Assembly (NCBI RefSeq): GCF_035917575.1
Contig: NZ_CP109090.1
Location: 3,906,001-3,970,000 of the forward strand
Direction of reading: 5' to 3'
DNA: 64,000 bases
From: Streptomyces sp. NBC_01788
Lineage (GTDB): Bacteria; Actinomycetota; Actinomycetes; Streptomycetales; Streptomycetaceae
The notes under the pieces were generated by a model. It ran no database searches. It was not told the origin of the DNA and saw only the letters and a program-made list of their open reading frames with translations. Each line of letters opens with the position of its first letter. The stretch's first letter is position 1. The position numbers and the translations under genes were made by a program. Positions 1 to 9,508 of the stretch are shown piece by piece.

Positions 1-2028
1 GGTGCCGGGGATCGGGAGATTGAGGGTGTCGGTGCCCCAGTAGCCGCCCCTGTTGGTCAGCGCGGCGTCGATGGGACCGATGTTCCGTGCGGGCAGGGAC
101 AGGGACAGGCGCAGTTCGGGGACGGTGGTCAGACCGCCGTCCGGACCGTAGACGACGGCCTCCACCGCGTTCTGGCCGACGCGGCCCGGTTCCAGGGTGA
201 TCTGCACCTTGCCGTGACCGCCGGGGGTGCCGACGTCGAACGGGATGATCGTGACGGAGGCGCCCGGGACCCCGGCCACGGGCGCGGCCTGCGCCGCCTC
301 GGCGGCCGCGCGGCCCGGCAGGGTGCCGGCCAGCACCGTGGTGAAGACCAGGACCGCGATGCCCACGGCGACCTCGGCCAGCACCGAGCGGCGCAGGGCA
401 CGGCGGCAGACGTCGGGGGCGGACACGGATGTCTTCGTACCGGAGTCCTCCGCCGGTGCCTTCCCGTCGGACGCGGCCGGGTCCGTGTCCGAGGTGTCTG
501 CCGTCACCAGCCGTGCCGTCCAGCGCCGGGAGCGGGCCGCCACGGCCAGCAGCAGCGCCACCACCACGAGTTTGACCAGCAGCAGCCGGCCGTACTCCGT
601 GCCGGTGAGCGTGGTCCAGGAACCGAGGCCGCGCCAGGACTGGTAGACGCCGGTGACCACGAGGACGACGACGGCGCCGAAGGCGATCCGGGAGAAGCGC
701 ACCACCGCGGCGGTCAGCGCGGGACCGTCGACGGAAGGCGCCGAGGCACCGGCCGCCGTCCGGCCAACCGCACCGGCCGCCGCGCGAGCCGGACCGTCGA
801 CCGGAGCGGCCGAGGTCGCGGCGCCGTCCGAGGCCCCCGTGGCCGCAGTGCCCTCCAGGGCCGCGACCGTCGTACGGCCGCCGCTGTCCTCGGCAGACAC
901 CGTGACCGCCGCCTTCGCCTTCGGCTCCGGGTCGCCGTCCGAAGAAGCCAGGGGCGCTTTCCGGCGCGTGGCCGGTGACGCGGCGCGTCCTGTCTCCGGC
1001 TCGTCCGGTGTGGCGTGCTGAAGGGTGGTCAGGAGGGCTGTCAGGCCGCCCAGCCAGACCGCCATCGCCAGCAGGTGCAGCACCGACGACGTCATCGCCA
1101 CCGGAACCTGGATGCCGGCCGAGGCGTGCTCGGACCCCGCCCACGTCAGCGCCAGGGCGAGGGCCAGCGCGGCACCCGCCGCCAGGTTCGCACGCGAGGG
1201 CTTCTCCTCCGGCGGGCGCCGGGACAGCCGTACGAGAAGGAGTGCCGCCGGTGCGAGCAGGGCCAGGCGGGTCAGCAGCACCAGGCCGGGGCGGCCGGTC
1301 AGGGTGCGGGCGAAGGCCGCGGGGTCGAAGGCCGACGCCGGACCGGTCCCGGTCTCGTAGGGCGCCCGCAGCACCAGCAGGGCGAGCGTGGAGGCCAGCA
1401 GCGCCCACCAGCCCGCCACCAGCGGCTTGCGCAGCGGGCCCGTGTGCGGCGGGCGGCACAGCAGTGCGAAGGCCGCCGTGCCGATCAGCAGGGCGGCGGC
1501 GCCGTAGGAGGTGTAACGCGCGAGATCGTAGAGGCCGCGGGTGGTGGGGTTCTCGGCCGGGCCGGTGTCGATCGCGGCCATCGTCGGGGACGGCTTTCCC
1601 ACGGAGAAGGTGAAGGCGCCGGAGACGGGGTGGCTGTCCGCCGACACCACCCGCCACGCCAGGGTGAACGTGCCTTCGCCGAGCCCCTCGGGGAACGCCA
1701 CCCGGGCCGTGTCCGGACGCCCCGGCGCGTGCTGCGGCTCGCCCGTAGGCACCCGCCGCCCCTCGGGGTCGAAGAGACGGAAGGAGTCGTCGAGCAGGCT
1801 GACGGACTCGGTGAAGGACAGAGTGACCGTGCCGGGCGCCGACTTGAGGACGGTTCCGTCGGCGGGGTCCGCGCCCCGCAGTGCGGCGTGCGCCGAGGCG
1901 GGTGAGGCGCCACCGAGGAGGAGCAGGACCAGTACCGCGCCGAGCAGCGTCAGCTTCCCAAGTCGCCGCCGCCGTACGCGTCCACGGCGCACAGCGCCGT
2001 CCCGACCTTCGCCCCGCCGTCCGGTCAC
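1..2028 (-). CDS. CopC-CopD fusion copper protein (YcnJ-like), C-terminus cut by window edge
   Basis: Reads on the minus strand from a GTG at 2028 with GGAG six to nine bases upstream and runs off the window at base 1. An Arg-rich N-terminus and hydrophobic core end in a signal peptidase site (SPASA) just before HAAL, so the mature protein begins with the His typical of CopC. The CopC beta-barrel includes a second His in a SADSHPVSG-like motif. A CopD membrane region follows with several helices, interrupted by an Ala/Pro-rich insert, then an extracellular domain. It is a paralogue of the complete protein at 50604-52676, which suggests only about 25-30 residues are missing. Inferred role: periplasmic copper binding and import across the membrane. 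Confidence 0.85.
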   Translation of the reverse strand, partial: MTGRRGEGRDGAVRRGRVRRRRLGKLTLLGAVLVLLLLGGASPASAHAALRGADPADGTVLKSAPGTVTLSFTESVSLLDDSFRLFDPEGRRVPTGEPQHAPGRPDTARVAFPEGLGEGTFTLAWRVVSADSHPVSGAFTFSVGKPSPTMAAIDTGPAENPTTRGLYDLARYTSYGAAALLIGTAAFALLCRPPHTGPLRKPLVAGWWALLASTLALLVLRAPYETGTGPASAFDPAAFARTLTGRPGLVLLTRLALLAPAALLLVRLSRRPPEEKPSRANLAAGAALALALALTWAGSEHASAGIQVPVAMTSSVLHLLAMAVWLGGLTALLTTLQHATPDEPETGRAASPATRRKAPLASSDGDPEPKAKAAVTVSAEDSGGRTTVAALEGTAATGASDGAATSAAPVDGPARAAAGAVGRTAAGASAPSVDGPALTAAVVRFSRIAFGAVVVLVVTGVYQSWRGLGSWTTLTGTEYGRLLLVKLVVVALLLAVAARSRRWTARLVTADTSDTDPAASDGKAPAEDSGTKTSVSAPDVCRRALRRSVLAEVAVGIAVLVFTTVLAGTLPGRAAAEAAQAAPVAGVPGASVTIIPFDVGTPGGHGKVQITLEPGRVGQNAVEAVVYGPDGGLTTVPELRLSLSLPARNIGPIDAALTNRGGYWGTDTLNLPIPGT

Positions 2029-2187
2029 GTCACTTCTCCGTCTTGGCACTCGCCGGCTTCTGGATGGGTACGGACGAAGGCGGCGTTCTGCTCACCGAGT
2101 CTTGCCCACCGGGGATCCTCTGAGTCCTCCGGGGTTCTCCGGGGTCCTCCGGCTGCGTCCCGCCGTCCGGCGGGCGACCATCGGGAC

Positions 2188-2862
2188 ATGGACGTCACCC
2201 TTCACCTCGCCCAGGACCCCGAGGCCGACGCGCTCCTCGGCCGCAGTCCGCTCGCCGCCCTGGTCGGCATGCTGCTTGACCAGCAGATCCCGATGGAGTG
2301 GGCGTTCACCGGGCCGGCGACGATCGCCAGGCGCATGGGCACCGACGACCTGGACGCCCACGAGATCGTGGCCTTCGAGCCGGAGACCTTCGCCCGGCTC
2401 CTGTCGGACAAACCGGCCGTGCACCGCTACCCGGCGTCGATGGCCAAGCGGATCCAGCAGCTGTGCCAGTACCTCGTCGAGCACTACGACGGCGACCCCG
2501 AGGCCATCTGGCGGGACGTCGACAGCGGGCGGGAGCTGCTGCGACGGCTGGAGGAGCTGCCCGGGTTCGGCAAGCAGAAGGCGCAGATCTTCCTGGCACT
2601 GCTCGGCAAGCAGCTCGGTGTGCGGCCCACGGGGTGGCGGGAGGCGGCGGGAGCGTACGGCGAGCCGGACTCCCACCGGTCCGTCGCCGACATCACCGGG
2701 CCCGATTCGCTGGCCAGAGTGCGGGCGCACAAGCAGGAACTGAAGGCGGCGGCCAAAGCGGCCAAATCAGCCACCACGGCCAAGACAGCCATGACGGCCA
2801 AGACGGCCGGCACCGGCAGGTCGAGCAGGGCGGGCAAGGGGACGAAGTCCTCCGGGAAGTGA
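2188..2862 (+). CDS. HhH-GPD family base-excision DNA repair protein
   Basis: A 224-residue protein with a helix-hairpin-helix at about residues 121-140 (core LPGFGKQKA), the DNA-binding hallmark of the HhH-GPD glycosylase superfamily. The Lys in that hairpin is where bifunctional members carry the AP-lyase Lys, and Asp residues follow at about 160-168. No iron-sulphur Cys cluster is present, unlike classic endonuclease III. The last 40 residues are a Lys/Ala/Thr-rich disordered tail that probably adds non-specific DNA affinity. Starts at ATG 2188, divergent from the copper gene. The substrate lesion cannot be told from sequence. Confidence 0.8.
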   Translation: MDVTLHLAQDPEADALLGRSPLAALVGMLLDQQIPMEWAFTGPATIARRMGTDDLDAHEIVAFEPETFARLLSDKPAVHRYPASMAKRIQQLCQYLVEHYDGDPEAIWRDVDSGRELLRRLEELPGFGKQKAQIFLALLGKQLGVRPTGWREAAGAYGEPDSHRSVADITGPDSLARVRAHKQELKAAAKAAKSATTAKTAMTAKTAGTGRSSRAGKGTKSSGK

Positions 2863-2958
2863 CCGGGTGGCAGTACGCCCCGGGCGGGCCCCGCGGCGGA
2901 CGTCAGCCGACCGGCCGGTCCCAAGTGGCGGTGGAAGCGCCCGTTCGCAGCATGGACC

Positions 2959-3657
<699 letters not shown>

Positions 3658-3659
3658 GC

Positions 3660-3690
3660 CGTTGTCCACAGCCTGTGCACAACTGTCCAA
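3660..3690 (+). other. DnaA-box-like pair after the HdeD gene
   Basis: TTGTCCACA at 3662-3670 is a perfect match to the GC-rich Streptomyces DnaA box, followed by TGTGCACAA at 3674-3682, an imperfect box in the opposite orientation. Similar sites recur at 40455, 55102-55424 and 63968. Confidence 0.4.
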
Positions 3691-3863
3691 CGGCCGGGAC
3701 TCCCGCACCGCGCAGCCCTGGCATGATCTCCGCCGTCGCTCATCGCCAGCATCGCTGGCATCGCCGGCAGCTCCGTCCCCCGTTCCCGGTTCGCCCGGTT
3801 TTGCCGCGGCATTTCCAGCGCCGTACTCCGGTGGCCGGGCTGCGCCCGGAAGGTCTGGGCCGG

Positions 3864-3875
3864 TAGGCTCTCCGT
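3864..3875 (+). promoter_or_regulatory. -10 box of a leaderless promoter
   Basis: TAGGCT at 3864-3869 is followed by six bases and then GTG 3876, placing the transcript start at or next to the start codon. No Shine-Dalgarno sequence lies in between. Confidence 0.5.
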
Positions 3876-4172
3876 GTGATCTTCAAGCGCATCGGAAACG
3901 GCCGGCCGTACCCCGACCACGGCCGGGAGAGCACCCGGCAGTGGGCGGACGTCGCGCCGCGCCCGGTCCGCCTCGATCAGCTCGTGACCACCAAGCAGCA
4001 GCTCGACCTGGAGACCCTCCTCGCCGAGGACTCGACGTTCTACGGCGACCTCTTCGCGCACGTCGTGAAGTGGCAGGGCGACCTGTACCTGGAGGACGGC
4101 CTCCACCGCGCCGTGCGGGCGGCGCTCCAGCAGCGCCAGGTGCTGCACGCGCGCGTGCTGGAGCTGGACTGA
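3876..4172 (+). CDS. small conserved actinobacterial protein, VapB-like annotation family
   Basis: A 98-residue soluble acidic/basic protein starting at GTG 3876. It is predicted to be alpha-helical, with LDQLVTTKQQLDLETLL in the middle and a Trp-Gln-Gly-Asp-Leu-Tyr-Leu-Glu-Asp-Gly block after it. Homologues in Streptomyces are often labelled VapB-family antitoxin, but no toxin gene lies beside it, so that label is weak. It is conserved next to the LytR_C gene downstream. Function unknown. Confidence 0.65.
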   Translation: MIFKRIGNGRPYPDHGRESTRQWADVAPRPVRLDQLVTTKQQLDLETLLAEDSTFYGDLFAHVVKWQGDLYLEDGLHRAVRAALQQRQVLHARVLELD

Positions 4173-4298
4173 GCCTCCAGGCTTCGGGCCACCCTCCGGA
4201 CCGCCGTTCGACGACGGTTTGGACCTTTTGGGTTCAGCTGAGCGGTCACCAATGATCATCTAGTAGGAATCACCGCTCACGCGCACTACGCTGCGCCC

Positions 4299-4943
4299 AT
4301 GAGCATGCTGACTCCCCCCGGCATGGGCGGGAAGTACCGGATCACGGGGAACAGATACCCGCGGATGCGCAAGCCCCGGCGGCGCGGCAGGCTCGCGTTC
4401 CTCGCCGCCGCCTCCGTCGCGGTGCTGGGCGTGATCGGCTGGGGCACGTGGCAGCTCATCGACGTCTTCACCGGCGGCAGCAAGGCCTCGGCGGCCAGCA
4501 GCGACTGCTCGACCAAGGCATCGCCCACAGCGAGCCCGTCGCCGACGAACGCGGCCCGGGCGCTGCCCAAGCCGGGCCAGATCACGGTCAACGTCCTGAA
4601 CGCCACGCCCCGCAGCGGCCTGGCCAAGCAGACCGCGGACGAGCTGAAGAGGCGCGGCTTCCGCATCGGTCAGGTGGGCAACGCGAGCGAGGCGTTCGAC
4701 AAGAAGGTCAAGGGCGCCGGACTGCTCCTCGGCCCGGCGTCCTCGCTGAACACCTCGCTGCCCGTCCTCGCCACGCAGCTCGCCGGGGCGGAGAGCCGCA
4801 CCGACACCCGCAAGGGCACCGACGTGGACCTGATCATCGGCACCGGCTTCAAGGCGCTGACCCGGTCGGCGGCCGCCGACGAGGCCCTGACCGCCCTGAC
4901 CGCCCCGCAGCCGGAGGCGACCACTCCGAAGAGCGCCTGCTGA
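4299..4943 (+). CDS. membrane-anchored LytR C-terminal domain protein
   Basis: 214 residues. A basic N-terminus (about 1-30) precedes one transmembrane helix (about 31-55), then a Ser/Thr/Pro linker and a LytR_C domain (about 93-180, starting ITVNVLNATPRSGLA). LytR_C domains sit at the C-terminus of LytR-CpsA-Psr ligases, but the catalytic LCP domain is absent here, so this is a stand-alone extracytoplasmic accessory module, probably binding cell-wall glycopolymer or a partner. TACGCT six bases before ATG 4299 suggests leaderless transcription. It converges with upp. Confidence 0.8.
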   Translation: MSMLTPPGMGGKYRITGNRYPRMRKPRRRGRLAFLAAASVAVLGVIGWGTWQLIDVFTGGSKASAASSDCSTKASPTASPSPTNAARALPKPGQITVNVLNATPRSGLAKQTADELKRRGFRIGQVGNASEAFDKKVKGAGLLLGPASSLNTSLPVLATQLAGAESRTDTRKGTDVDLIIGTGFKALTRSAAADEALTALTAPQPEATTPKSAC

Positions 4944-5029
4944 GGTTCCGCGGCCGCCCGGTGGCGGGCGGTTGCCCGCGGGGCGGCCACAGGTGCTCCG
5001 GCTGAGGGACGTCGGACGGTGAGCCGGGG

Positions 5030-5665
5030 CTACTCGGCGGCGCCGTACATCCGGTCGCCCGCGTCTCCGAGGCCCGGGACGATGTAGCCGTGCTCGTTGA
5101 GGTGTTCGTCGACCGAGGCCGTCACCACGGTCACCGGGGTGCCCGCCAGGTCGCGTTCCATGACGGCGACGCCCTCGGGGGCGGCCAGCAGGACGACCGC
5201 GGTCACGTCGTCGGCGCCGCGCTTGATCAGTTCCTGGATGGCCGCGACCAGCGTGCCGCCGGTGGCGAGCATCGGGTCGAGGACGTAGACCTGACGGCCG
5301 GAGAGGTCCTCCGGCATGCGCGTGGCGTACGTCGAGGCCTGGAGCGTCTCCTCGTTGCGGATCATGCCCAGGAAGCCCACCTCGGCGGTCGGCAGCAGCC
5401 GCACCATGCCGTCCAGCATGCCGAGGCCGGCCCGCAGGATCGGCACCACCAGGGGCCGCGGGTGGGAGAGCTTGACGCCGGTGGTCTGGGCGACCGGCGT
5501 GTTGATGTCGACCTGTTCGGTGCGCACGTCGCGGGTCGCCTCGTAGGCGAGCAGGGTGACCAGTTCGTCGGCGAGCCGCCGGAAGGTCGGGGAGTCGGTG
5601 CGGCGGTCGCGCAGCGTGGTGAGCTTGTGAGCGACCAGCGGGTGGTCGACGACGTGGAGACGCAT
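5030..5665 (-). CDS. upp: uracil phosphoribosyltransferase
   Basis: 211 residues, the usual length. It converts uracil and PRPP to UMP in pyrimidine salvage. The PRPP-binding signature [11 protein letters not shown] is clear at about residues 128-138, and the uracil-binding region near the C-terminus ([12 protein letters not shown]) is present. The gene is monocistronic on the minus strand. A TACTCT hexamer lies six bases upstream of the ATG, so the mRNA is probably leaderless. Confidence 0.97.
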   Translation of the reverse strand: MRLHVVDHPLVAHKLTTLRDRRTDSPTFRRLADELVTLLAYEATRDVRTEQVDINTPVAQTTGVKLSHPRPLVVPILRAGLGMLDGMVRLLPTAEVGFLGMIRNEETLQASTYATRMPEDLSGRQVYVLDPMLATGGTLVAAIQELIKRGADDVTAVVLLAAPEGVAVMERDLAGTPVTVVTASVDEHLNEHGYIVPGLGDAGDRMYGAAE

Positions 5666-5790
5666 GGGCCAAGAGTAATCGGGCCCCGATCCGGCCCGCC
5701 CGCCCGCTGCCCCATGGGGTGCGGCCCGGACCGCGCCCCGCCACCGTGCTCCGGCGTGGCATCAAACCCGCCGTCGGGGGGAAAGTGGGA

Positions 5791-6051
5791 GTGACGGACT
5801 GGGGTGGTGAGCCGATGCCTGAGCGGGAACGGGAACCTGGCAAGGACCCGTCGCGGCGCGCGCGGCGGGAGACGGCGGACCTCCCGGAGACGGCCGGCGC
5901 GGTGGATGCCGACGCCGAACGGCGCCGCCGCCGGGCCCGGTTCCTGCGCGACCTCGCCGAGGCGCGGGCCCTGCGCGACCGCGTCCAGCCCCGCCGCGCC
6001 AGGACCGCCCGGCTGCGGCACGCCATGCGCATGCGCACGTTCCGCTGGTAG
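5791..6051 (+). CDS. small Arg-rich hypothetical protein
   Basis: 86 residues from GTG 5791, with a GGGGG tract about ten bases upstream; an ATG at 5815 after GGTGGTGAG is an alternative start. The protein is highly charged, with an acidic/Arg first half and a helix rich in Arg-Ala-Leu at about 45-80. It has no membrane segment or known domain. Composition and codon use fit a real conserved Streptomyces gene, but no function can be assigned. Confidence 0.5.
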   Translation: MTDWGGEPMPEREREPGKDPSRRARRETADLPETAGAVDADAERRRRRARFLRDLAEARALRDRVQPRRARTARLRHAMRMRTFRW

Positions 6052-6330
6052 GACGCCACCTGCACCCGCACGGACCCTCCGACGGTGGGTGTGCGTGGCC
6101 GCCGGGGGAAAGCCGCGTACGATCCGCTGGTGGCGGCAACGTGCGCGCTGGTGAGTCCTTTACCGGTGTGCGGTCAAAACTGCTGGACACAGGGAGCCGA
6201 AGACGTCCCCTGAAGGCCTTGTTTCTGCCACGATTCCGAGTGGGTGGGGCTCGGAGCCCAGCTCCCCCGCCCACAACCTCCGCCGGGGGGACCCCCAACC
6301 GGCACGCCTATGACCAGTGGGAGAGTCACG

Positions 6331-6861
6331 GTGTACTTCGCCGCACTGCTCGCGCGCACCGAAGACGGGTGGGAAGCGAGCGACACAGAGCTCGACGATG
6401 TGGAGACGCTGGCCGACCTGGCCGAGCTGGCCCGGGAAGCCTCGACCGACGACGACACGGTGCTCGTCCTGATCGAGCAGGAGGACGCGTGGTTCGGCGT
6501 GGTCCGCGTGGAGGGCGAGGACGACCCTCGCATCTACGTCTCGGACGCCGCCGCCGCCGCCCGCAGCTCGTACGGCGAGATCCTGCTCACCGACGAACTG
6601 CTCGGCCGGGAACCCGGCGACGACGGCCCCGACCTGGACTCCCTCGACCTCGACGGCACGGAGGAGGGTGAACCGGCCTCCGCCGAGGACGAGGAGGAGC
6701 CGTCGGGCGAGGCCATCACGCACGGCCCGCTGGGCGACGGCGGAATCCTCGCCGATCTCGGCGTCGGCCCGAAGGAGCTGCGCACCCTGGACCCGGACGA
6801 CGCCCTGAACGCCATCGCCGAGGCCCTGGGCGCCTCGGAGGTCCTGGAGACCGTCCGCTGA
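6331..6861 (+). CDS. tRNA adenosine deaminase-associated protein
   Basis: 176 residues from GTG 6331, chosen because GGGAGAG ends five bases upstream; an ATG at 6310 is in frame but poorly placed. The sequence opens YFAALLARTEDGWEA and is strongly acidic in the middle (Asp/Glu-rich, about 95-145), ending in a conserved helix. It belongs to the family always encoded directly before tadA in actinobacteria and named for that neighbourhood. Its biochemical role is unproven. tadA follows after 59 bases. Confidence 0.8.
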   Translation: MYFAALLARTEDGWEASDTELDDVETLADLAELAREASTDDDTVLVLIEQEDAWFGVVRVEGEDDPRIYVSDAAAAARSSYGEILLTDELLGREPGDDGPDLDSLDLDGTEEGEPASAEDEEEPSGEAITHGPLGDGGILADLGVGPKELRTLDPDDALNAIAEALGASEVLETVR

Positions 6862-6920
6862 CCGGGCCGGACGCGCTGCGGACGAACGGGACTCCGGACC
6901 CGGCCGAGGTCCCCGACCCC

Positions 6921-7376
6921 GTGCGGGACCCCTGGCGGGCCGCGATGCGGCTCGCGCTGGACGAGGCCGGGCGGGCCCTCCCCGGTGGGGACGTGCCCGT
7001 CGGCGCGGTCCTGCTGGCCGGCGACGGCACGACCGTGCTCGGCATCGGCCACAACGAGCGGGAGGCCACCGGCGACCCGACCGCCCACGCGGAGGTGCTC
7101 GCCATCCGGCGGGCCGCCGCGAGGACCGGGCAGTGGCGGCTGGCGGGCTGCACGCTGGTGGTCACGCTGGAGCCGTGCACGATGTGCGCCGGAGCCCTCG
7201 TGCTGTCCCGGGTGGACCGGGTGGTCTACGGCGCCCGCGACGAGAAGGCCGGCGCCGCCGGCTCCCTGTGGGACGTCGTACGGGACCGGCGGCTCAACCA
7301 CCGGCCCGAGGTGATCGAGGGCGTGCTCGCCGAGGAGTGCGCCGCGCTGCTGACCGACTTCTTCCGCGGCCGCTGA
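6921..7376 (+). CDS. tadA: tRNA-specific adenosine deaminase (wobble inosine)
   Basis: 151 residues from GTG 6921. It deaminates A34 of tRNA-Arg(ACG) to inosine. The zinc site is complete: HAE at 56-58 (catalytic Glu) and PCTMC at 85-89. Its substrate tRNA-Arg(ACG) is also encoded in this window at 25888-25960. An in-frame CTG overlapping the stop of the upstream gene would add 21 residues, but GTG 6921 fits family length better. Expressed with the associated protein before it. Confidence 0.95.
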   Translation: MRDPWRAAMRLALDEAGRALPGGDVPVGAVLLAGDGTTVLGIGHNEREATGDPTAHAEVLAIRRAAARTGQWRLAGCTLVVTLEPCTMCAGALVLSRVDRVVYGARDEKAGAAGSLWDVVRDRRLNHRPEVIEGVLAEECAALLTDFFRGR

Positions 7377-7443
7377 CCCCGGCCGCCGGGAGGGACGGAA
7401 ACGGATTTCGGGCCACGGCCCGGTGTGCTGTAAGGTCTCCCTC

Positions 7444-7528
7444 GGTAGCGTGTCCGAGCGGCCGAAGGAGCTCGCCTCGAAAGCGAGTGTGGCGCAAGTC
7501 ACCGAGGGTTCAAATCCCTCCGCTACCG
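7444..7528 (+). tRNA. tRNA-Ser(CGA)
   Basis: An 85-nt class II tRNA. The acceptor arms GGTAGCG and CGCTACC pair perfectly and the discriminator is G. The anticodon stem CTCGC/GCGAG encloses CTCGAAA, giving anticodon CGA (7478-7480), with a long variable arm. CCA is not encoded. A strong terminator follows at once. Confidence 0.97.
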
Positions 7529-7534
7529 CTTCAG

Positions 7535-7564
7535 AAGGGCCCCGTCCGACAGGACGGGGCCCTT
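7535..7564 (+). terminator. intrinsic terminator after tRNA-Ser(CGA)
   Basis: Perfect 13-bp inverted repeat AAGGGCCCCGTCC / GGACGGGGCCCTT with loop GACA, followed by a short T-containing stretch. Confidence 0.85.
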
Positions 7565-7652
7565 TGTGCGATCATCTACAGCGCTCGGCCCGGACAGTAC
7601 CGACTACCAGGCAACTCGGCGACCGGGAAGTCACCGACAGGGGGAGGCCACG

Positions 7653-7829
7653 ATGGCGATGAACGCCAAGAGGATCGTCGTCTATGTGGTCGTGGTCTTC
7701 GTGCTGTACGTGATCATCACGGACCCGAGGGGGGCTGCGGGCTACGTCGAGATAGGGTTCGAGGGCATATCGGACGCCGCCAAGGCCATAGGCGAATTCA
7801 TGACGTGGGCCGCCAACGGAGGAAAATGA
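7653..7829 (+). CDS. small single-pass membrane protein
   Basis: 58 residues from ATG 7653, with GGGGAGG five bases upstream. One strongly hydrophobic Val-rich helix (about 8-25) follows a Lys/Arg start, and the C-terminal half is an amphipathic segment. Its stop codon overlaps the start region of the Dabb gene, so the two are translationally coupled. Function unknown; perhaps a membrane partner of the Dabb protein. Confidence 0.7.
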   Translation: MAMNAKRIVVYVVVVFVLYVIITDPRGAAGYVEIGFEGISDAAKAIGEFMTWAANGGK

Positions 7830-8122
7830 TGATCCGCCACCTGGTCCTCTTCAAGCTGAACGAAGGCGTGGAGCGGGACGACCCGCGCGTCGTCACCGGG
7901 GCCGAGGCCTTCCGCGCCCTCGGCGGGCAGATCGAGGACCTGCGCTTCTGGGAGTGCGGCTGGAACGTCAGCGACCGGCCCATCGCATACGACTTCGCGA
8001 TCAACTCGGCGGTCGAGGACCCGGACGCGCTGCGCCGGTATCTGGAGCACCCGGCCCATCAGGCGGGCGTGGCCCAGTGGCACGAGTTCGCCACGTGGGT
8101 GATCGCCGACTACGAGTTCTGA
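7829..8122 (+). CDS. Dabb family stress-responsive alpha/beta-barrel protein
   Basis: 97 residues from ATG 7829 (GGAGG six bases upstream; ATG 7826 is also possible). It opens IRHLVLFKLNEG and ends in a YLEHPAHQAG...HEFATWVIADYEF block, the dimeric alpha/beta-barrel (Dabb) pattern. Family members include plant stress proteins and polyketide-cyclising enzymes such as olivetolic acid cyclase; free-standing Streptomyces copies have no known substrate. The His residues at the pocket edge are kept. It directly precedes the sigF-like gene. Confidence 0.8.
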   Translation: MIRHLVLFKLNEGVERDDPRVVTGAEAFRALGGQIEDLRFWECGWNVSDRPIAYDFAINSAVEDPDALRRYLEHPAHQAGVAQWHEFATWVIADYEF

Positions 8123-8317
8123 CGGCCCGTACCTTCTCAGCCTTACGGCCGTACGGCTGCATGCTCGGCCCCGCATCGGAACGGTGTGGGGCTTTTCGAC
8201 GCCTTATGCCCTATTTCATCCCTCAACACGTGCATATGCGGTGCTTGAACACGATGCACCTGTCTTGTGATGCTATGACCGCTTTTGACGGATGAGTTGA
8301 TCGACGAAGAGGTGGCG

Positions 8318-9262
8318 TTGACCGTGTCGGCCAAGACTGCGCCGCCCCAGGATCCTGTCTCGGCCCCGGCCCCGGCCGCCCCGACTCCGGCCACCCCGGC
8401 CACCCCGGCCCCGACCGCGGCCACGAACCCGACTGCGACGCCCACTCCCGCCTCCACTCCCGCTTCGGATTCGGCTCCGGCTCCGGCTCCCGAGAAGCGG
8501 CGCGGCGCCGACACCCGCGCCCTCACGCAGGTGCTCTTCACCCAGTTGAAGGAGCTCGAACCCGGTACGTCCGAGCACTCCCGCGTGCGCGGGGCGCTCA
8601 TCGAGGCGAACCTGCCGCTCGTGCGCTACGCGGCAGCCCGCTTCCGCTCCCGCAACGAGCCGATGGAGGACGTCGTCCAGGTCGGCACCATCGGGCTCAT
8701 CAACGCCATCGACCGCTTCGACCCGGACCGGGGCGTGCAGTTCCCGACCTTCGCGATGCCGACGGTCGTCGGCGAGATCAAGCGCTACTTCCGGGACAAC
8801 GTCCGCACGGTCCATGTCCCGCGCCGGCTGCACGAGTTGTGGGTGCAGGTGAACAGCGCGACCGAGGACCTGACGACCGCCTTCGGCCGCACCCCCTCGA
8901 CCGCCGAGATCGCCGAGCGGCTGCGCATCACCGAGGAGGAGGTGCTGTCCTGCATCGAGGCCGGACGCTCGTACCACGCGACCTCCCTGGAGGCGGCGCA
9001 GGAGGGCGACGGGCTGCCCGGGCTGCTCGACCGGCTCGGCTACGAGGACCCGGCCCTGGACGGCGTCGAGCACCGCGACCTCGTCCGCCATCTCCTCGTC
9101 CAGCTTCCCGAACGGGAACAGCGGATCCTCCTGCTGCGCTACTACAGCAATCTGACCCAGTCGCAGATCAGTGCGGAGCTCGGCGTCTCCCAGATGCACG
9201 TGTCCCGGCTACTCGCCCGTAGCTTCCAGCGATTGCGATCCGCAAACAGGATCGAGGCGTAA
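8318..9262 (+). CDS. sigF: SigB/SigF/SigG-family RNA polymerase sigma factor (SigF-like)
   Basis: About 314 residues. TTG 8318 is chosen because GAAGAGG (8306-8312) lies five bases upstream; GTG 8312, GTG 8324 and TTG 8285 are also in frame. The first 60 residues are a disordered Pro/Ala/Thr tail. Region 2 ([15 protein letters not shown]...[15 protein letters not shown]), region 3 and region 4 ([21 protein letters not shown]) follow. In S. coelicolor the adjacent pair sigF and sigN act in late sporulation and aerial development; the assignment here rests on order and on its being the first of the pair. No anti-sigma gene is adjacent. Confidence 0.85.
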   Translation: MTVSAKTAPPQDPVSAPAPAAPTPATPATPAPTAATNPTATPTPASTPASDSAPAPAPEKRRGADTRALTQVLFTQLKELEPGTSEHSRVRGALIEANLPLVRYAAARFRSRNEPMEDVVQVGTIGLINAIDRFDPDRGVQFPTFAMPTVVGEIKRYFRDNVRTVHVPRRLHELWVQVNSATEDLTTAFGRTPSTAEIAERLRITEEEVLSCIEAGRSYHATSLEAAQEGDGLPGLLDRLGYEDPALDGVEHRDLVRHLLVQLPEREQRILLLRYYSNLTQSQISAELGVSQMHVSRLLARSFQRLRSANRIEA

Positions 9263-9412
9263 CCGGCACGAGCGAATCACCCATCAGGGCGGTTCCCGAC
9301 ATCTTCGGGCAGATAAGCCGTCAGACCCCTTCTTTCCAGGGCCGATTCAGTTCTGACTTGTCGACAAGTCCCTACAGCGCGTTGCCGACATGTGACATTC
9401 TGCGGGAAGCGC

Positions 9413-9439
9413 GTTTGCCGAGGCTTCGGCTCCGGTATT
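9413..9439 (+). promoter_or_regulatory. SigB-type promoter upstream of sigN
   Basis: GTTTGC at 9413-9418 and CGGTAT at 9433-9438 are 14 bases apart, matching the GTTT...GGGTAT pattern read by SigB-family sigma factors. It lies 70 bases before the sigN start, so sigN may be read by SigN itself or by SigF. Confidence 0.5.
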
Positions 9440-9508
9440 CAGGTGAGGGCTGCGTTCTCCTCGTCAGAGAGCGTGGCCGCGACCGTCCCGCGACCCAGAG
9501 GGGGTGGC

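Noticed and set aside
3876..4172. Toxin-antitoxin module suggested by a VapB-like label
   Set aside because: No toxin gene is adjacent and the protein shows no DNA-binding antitoxin motif.
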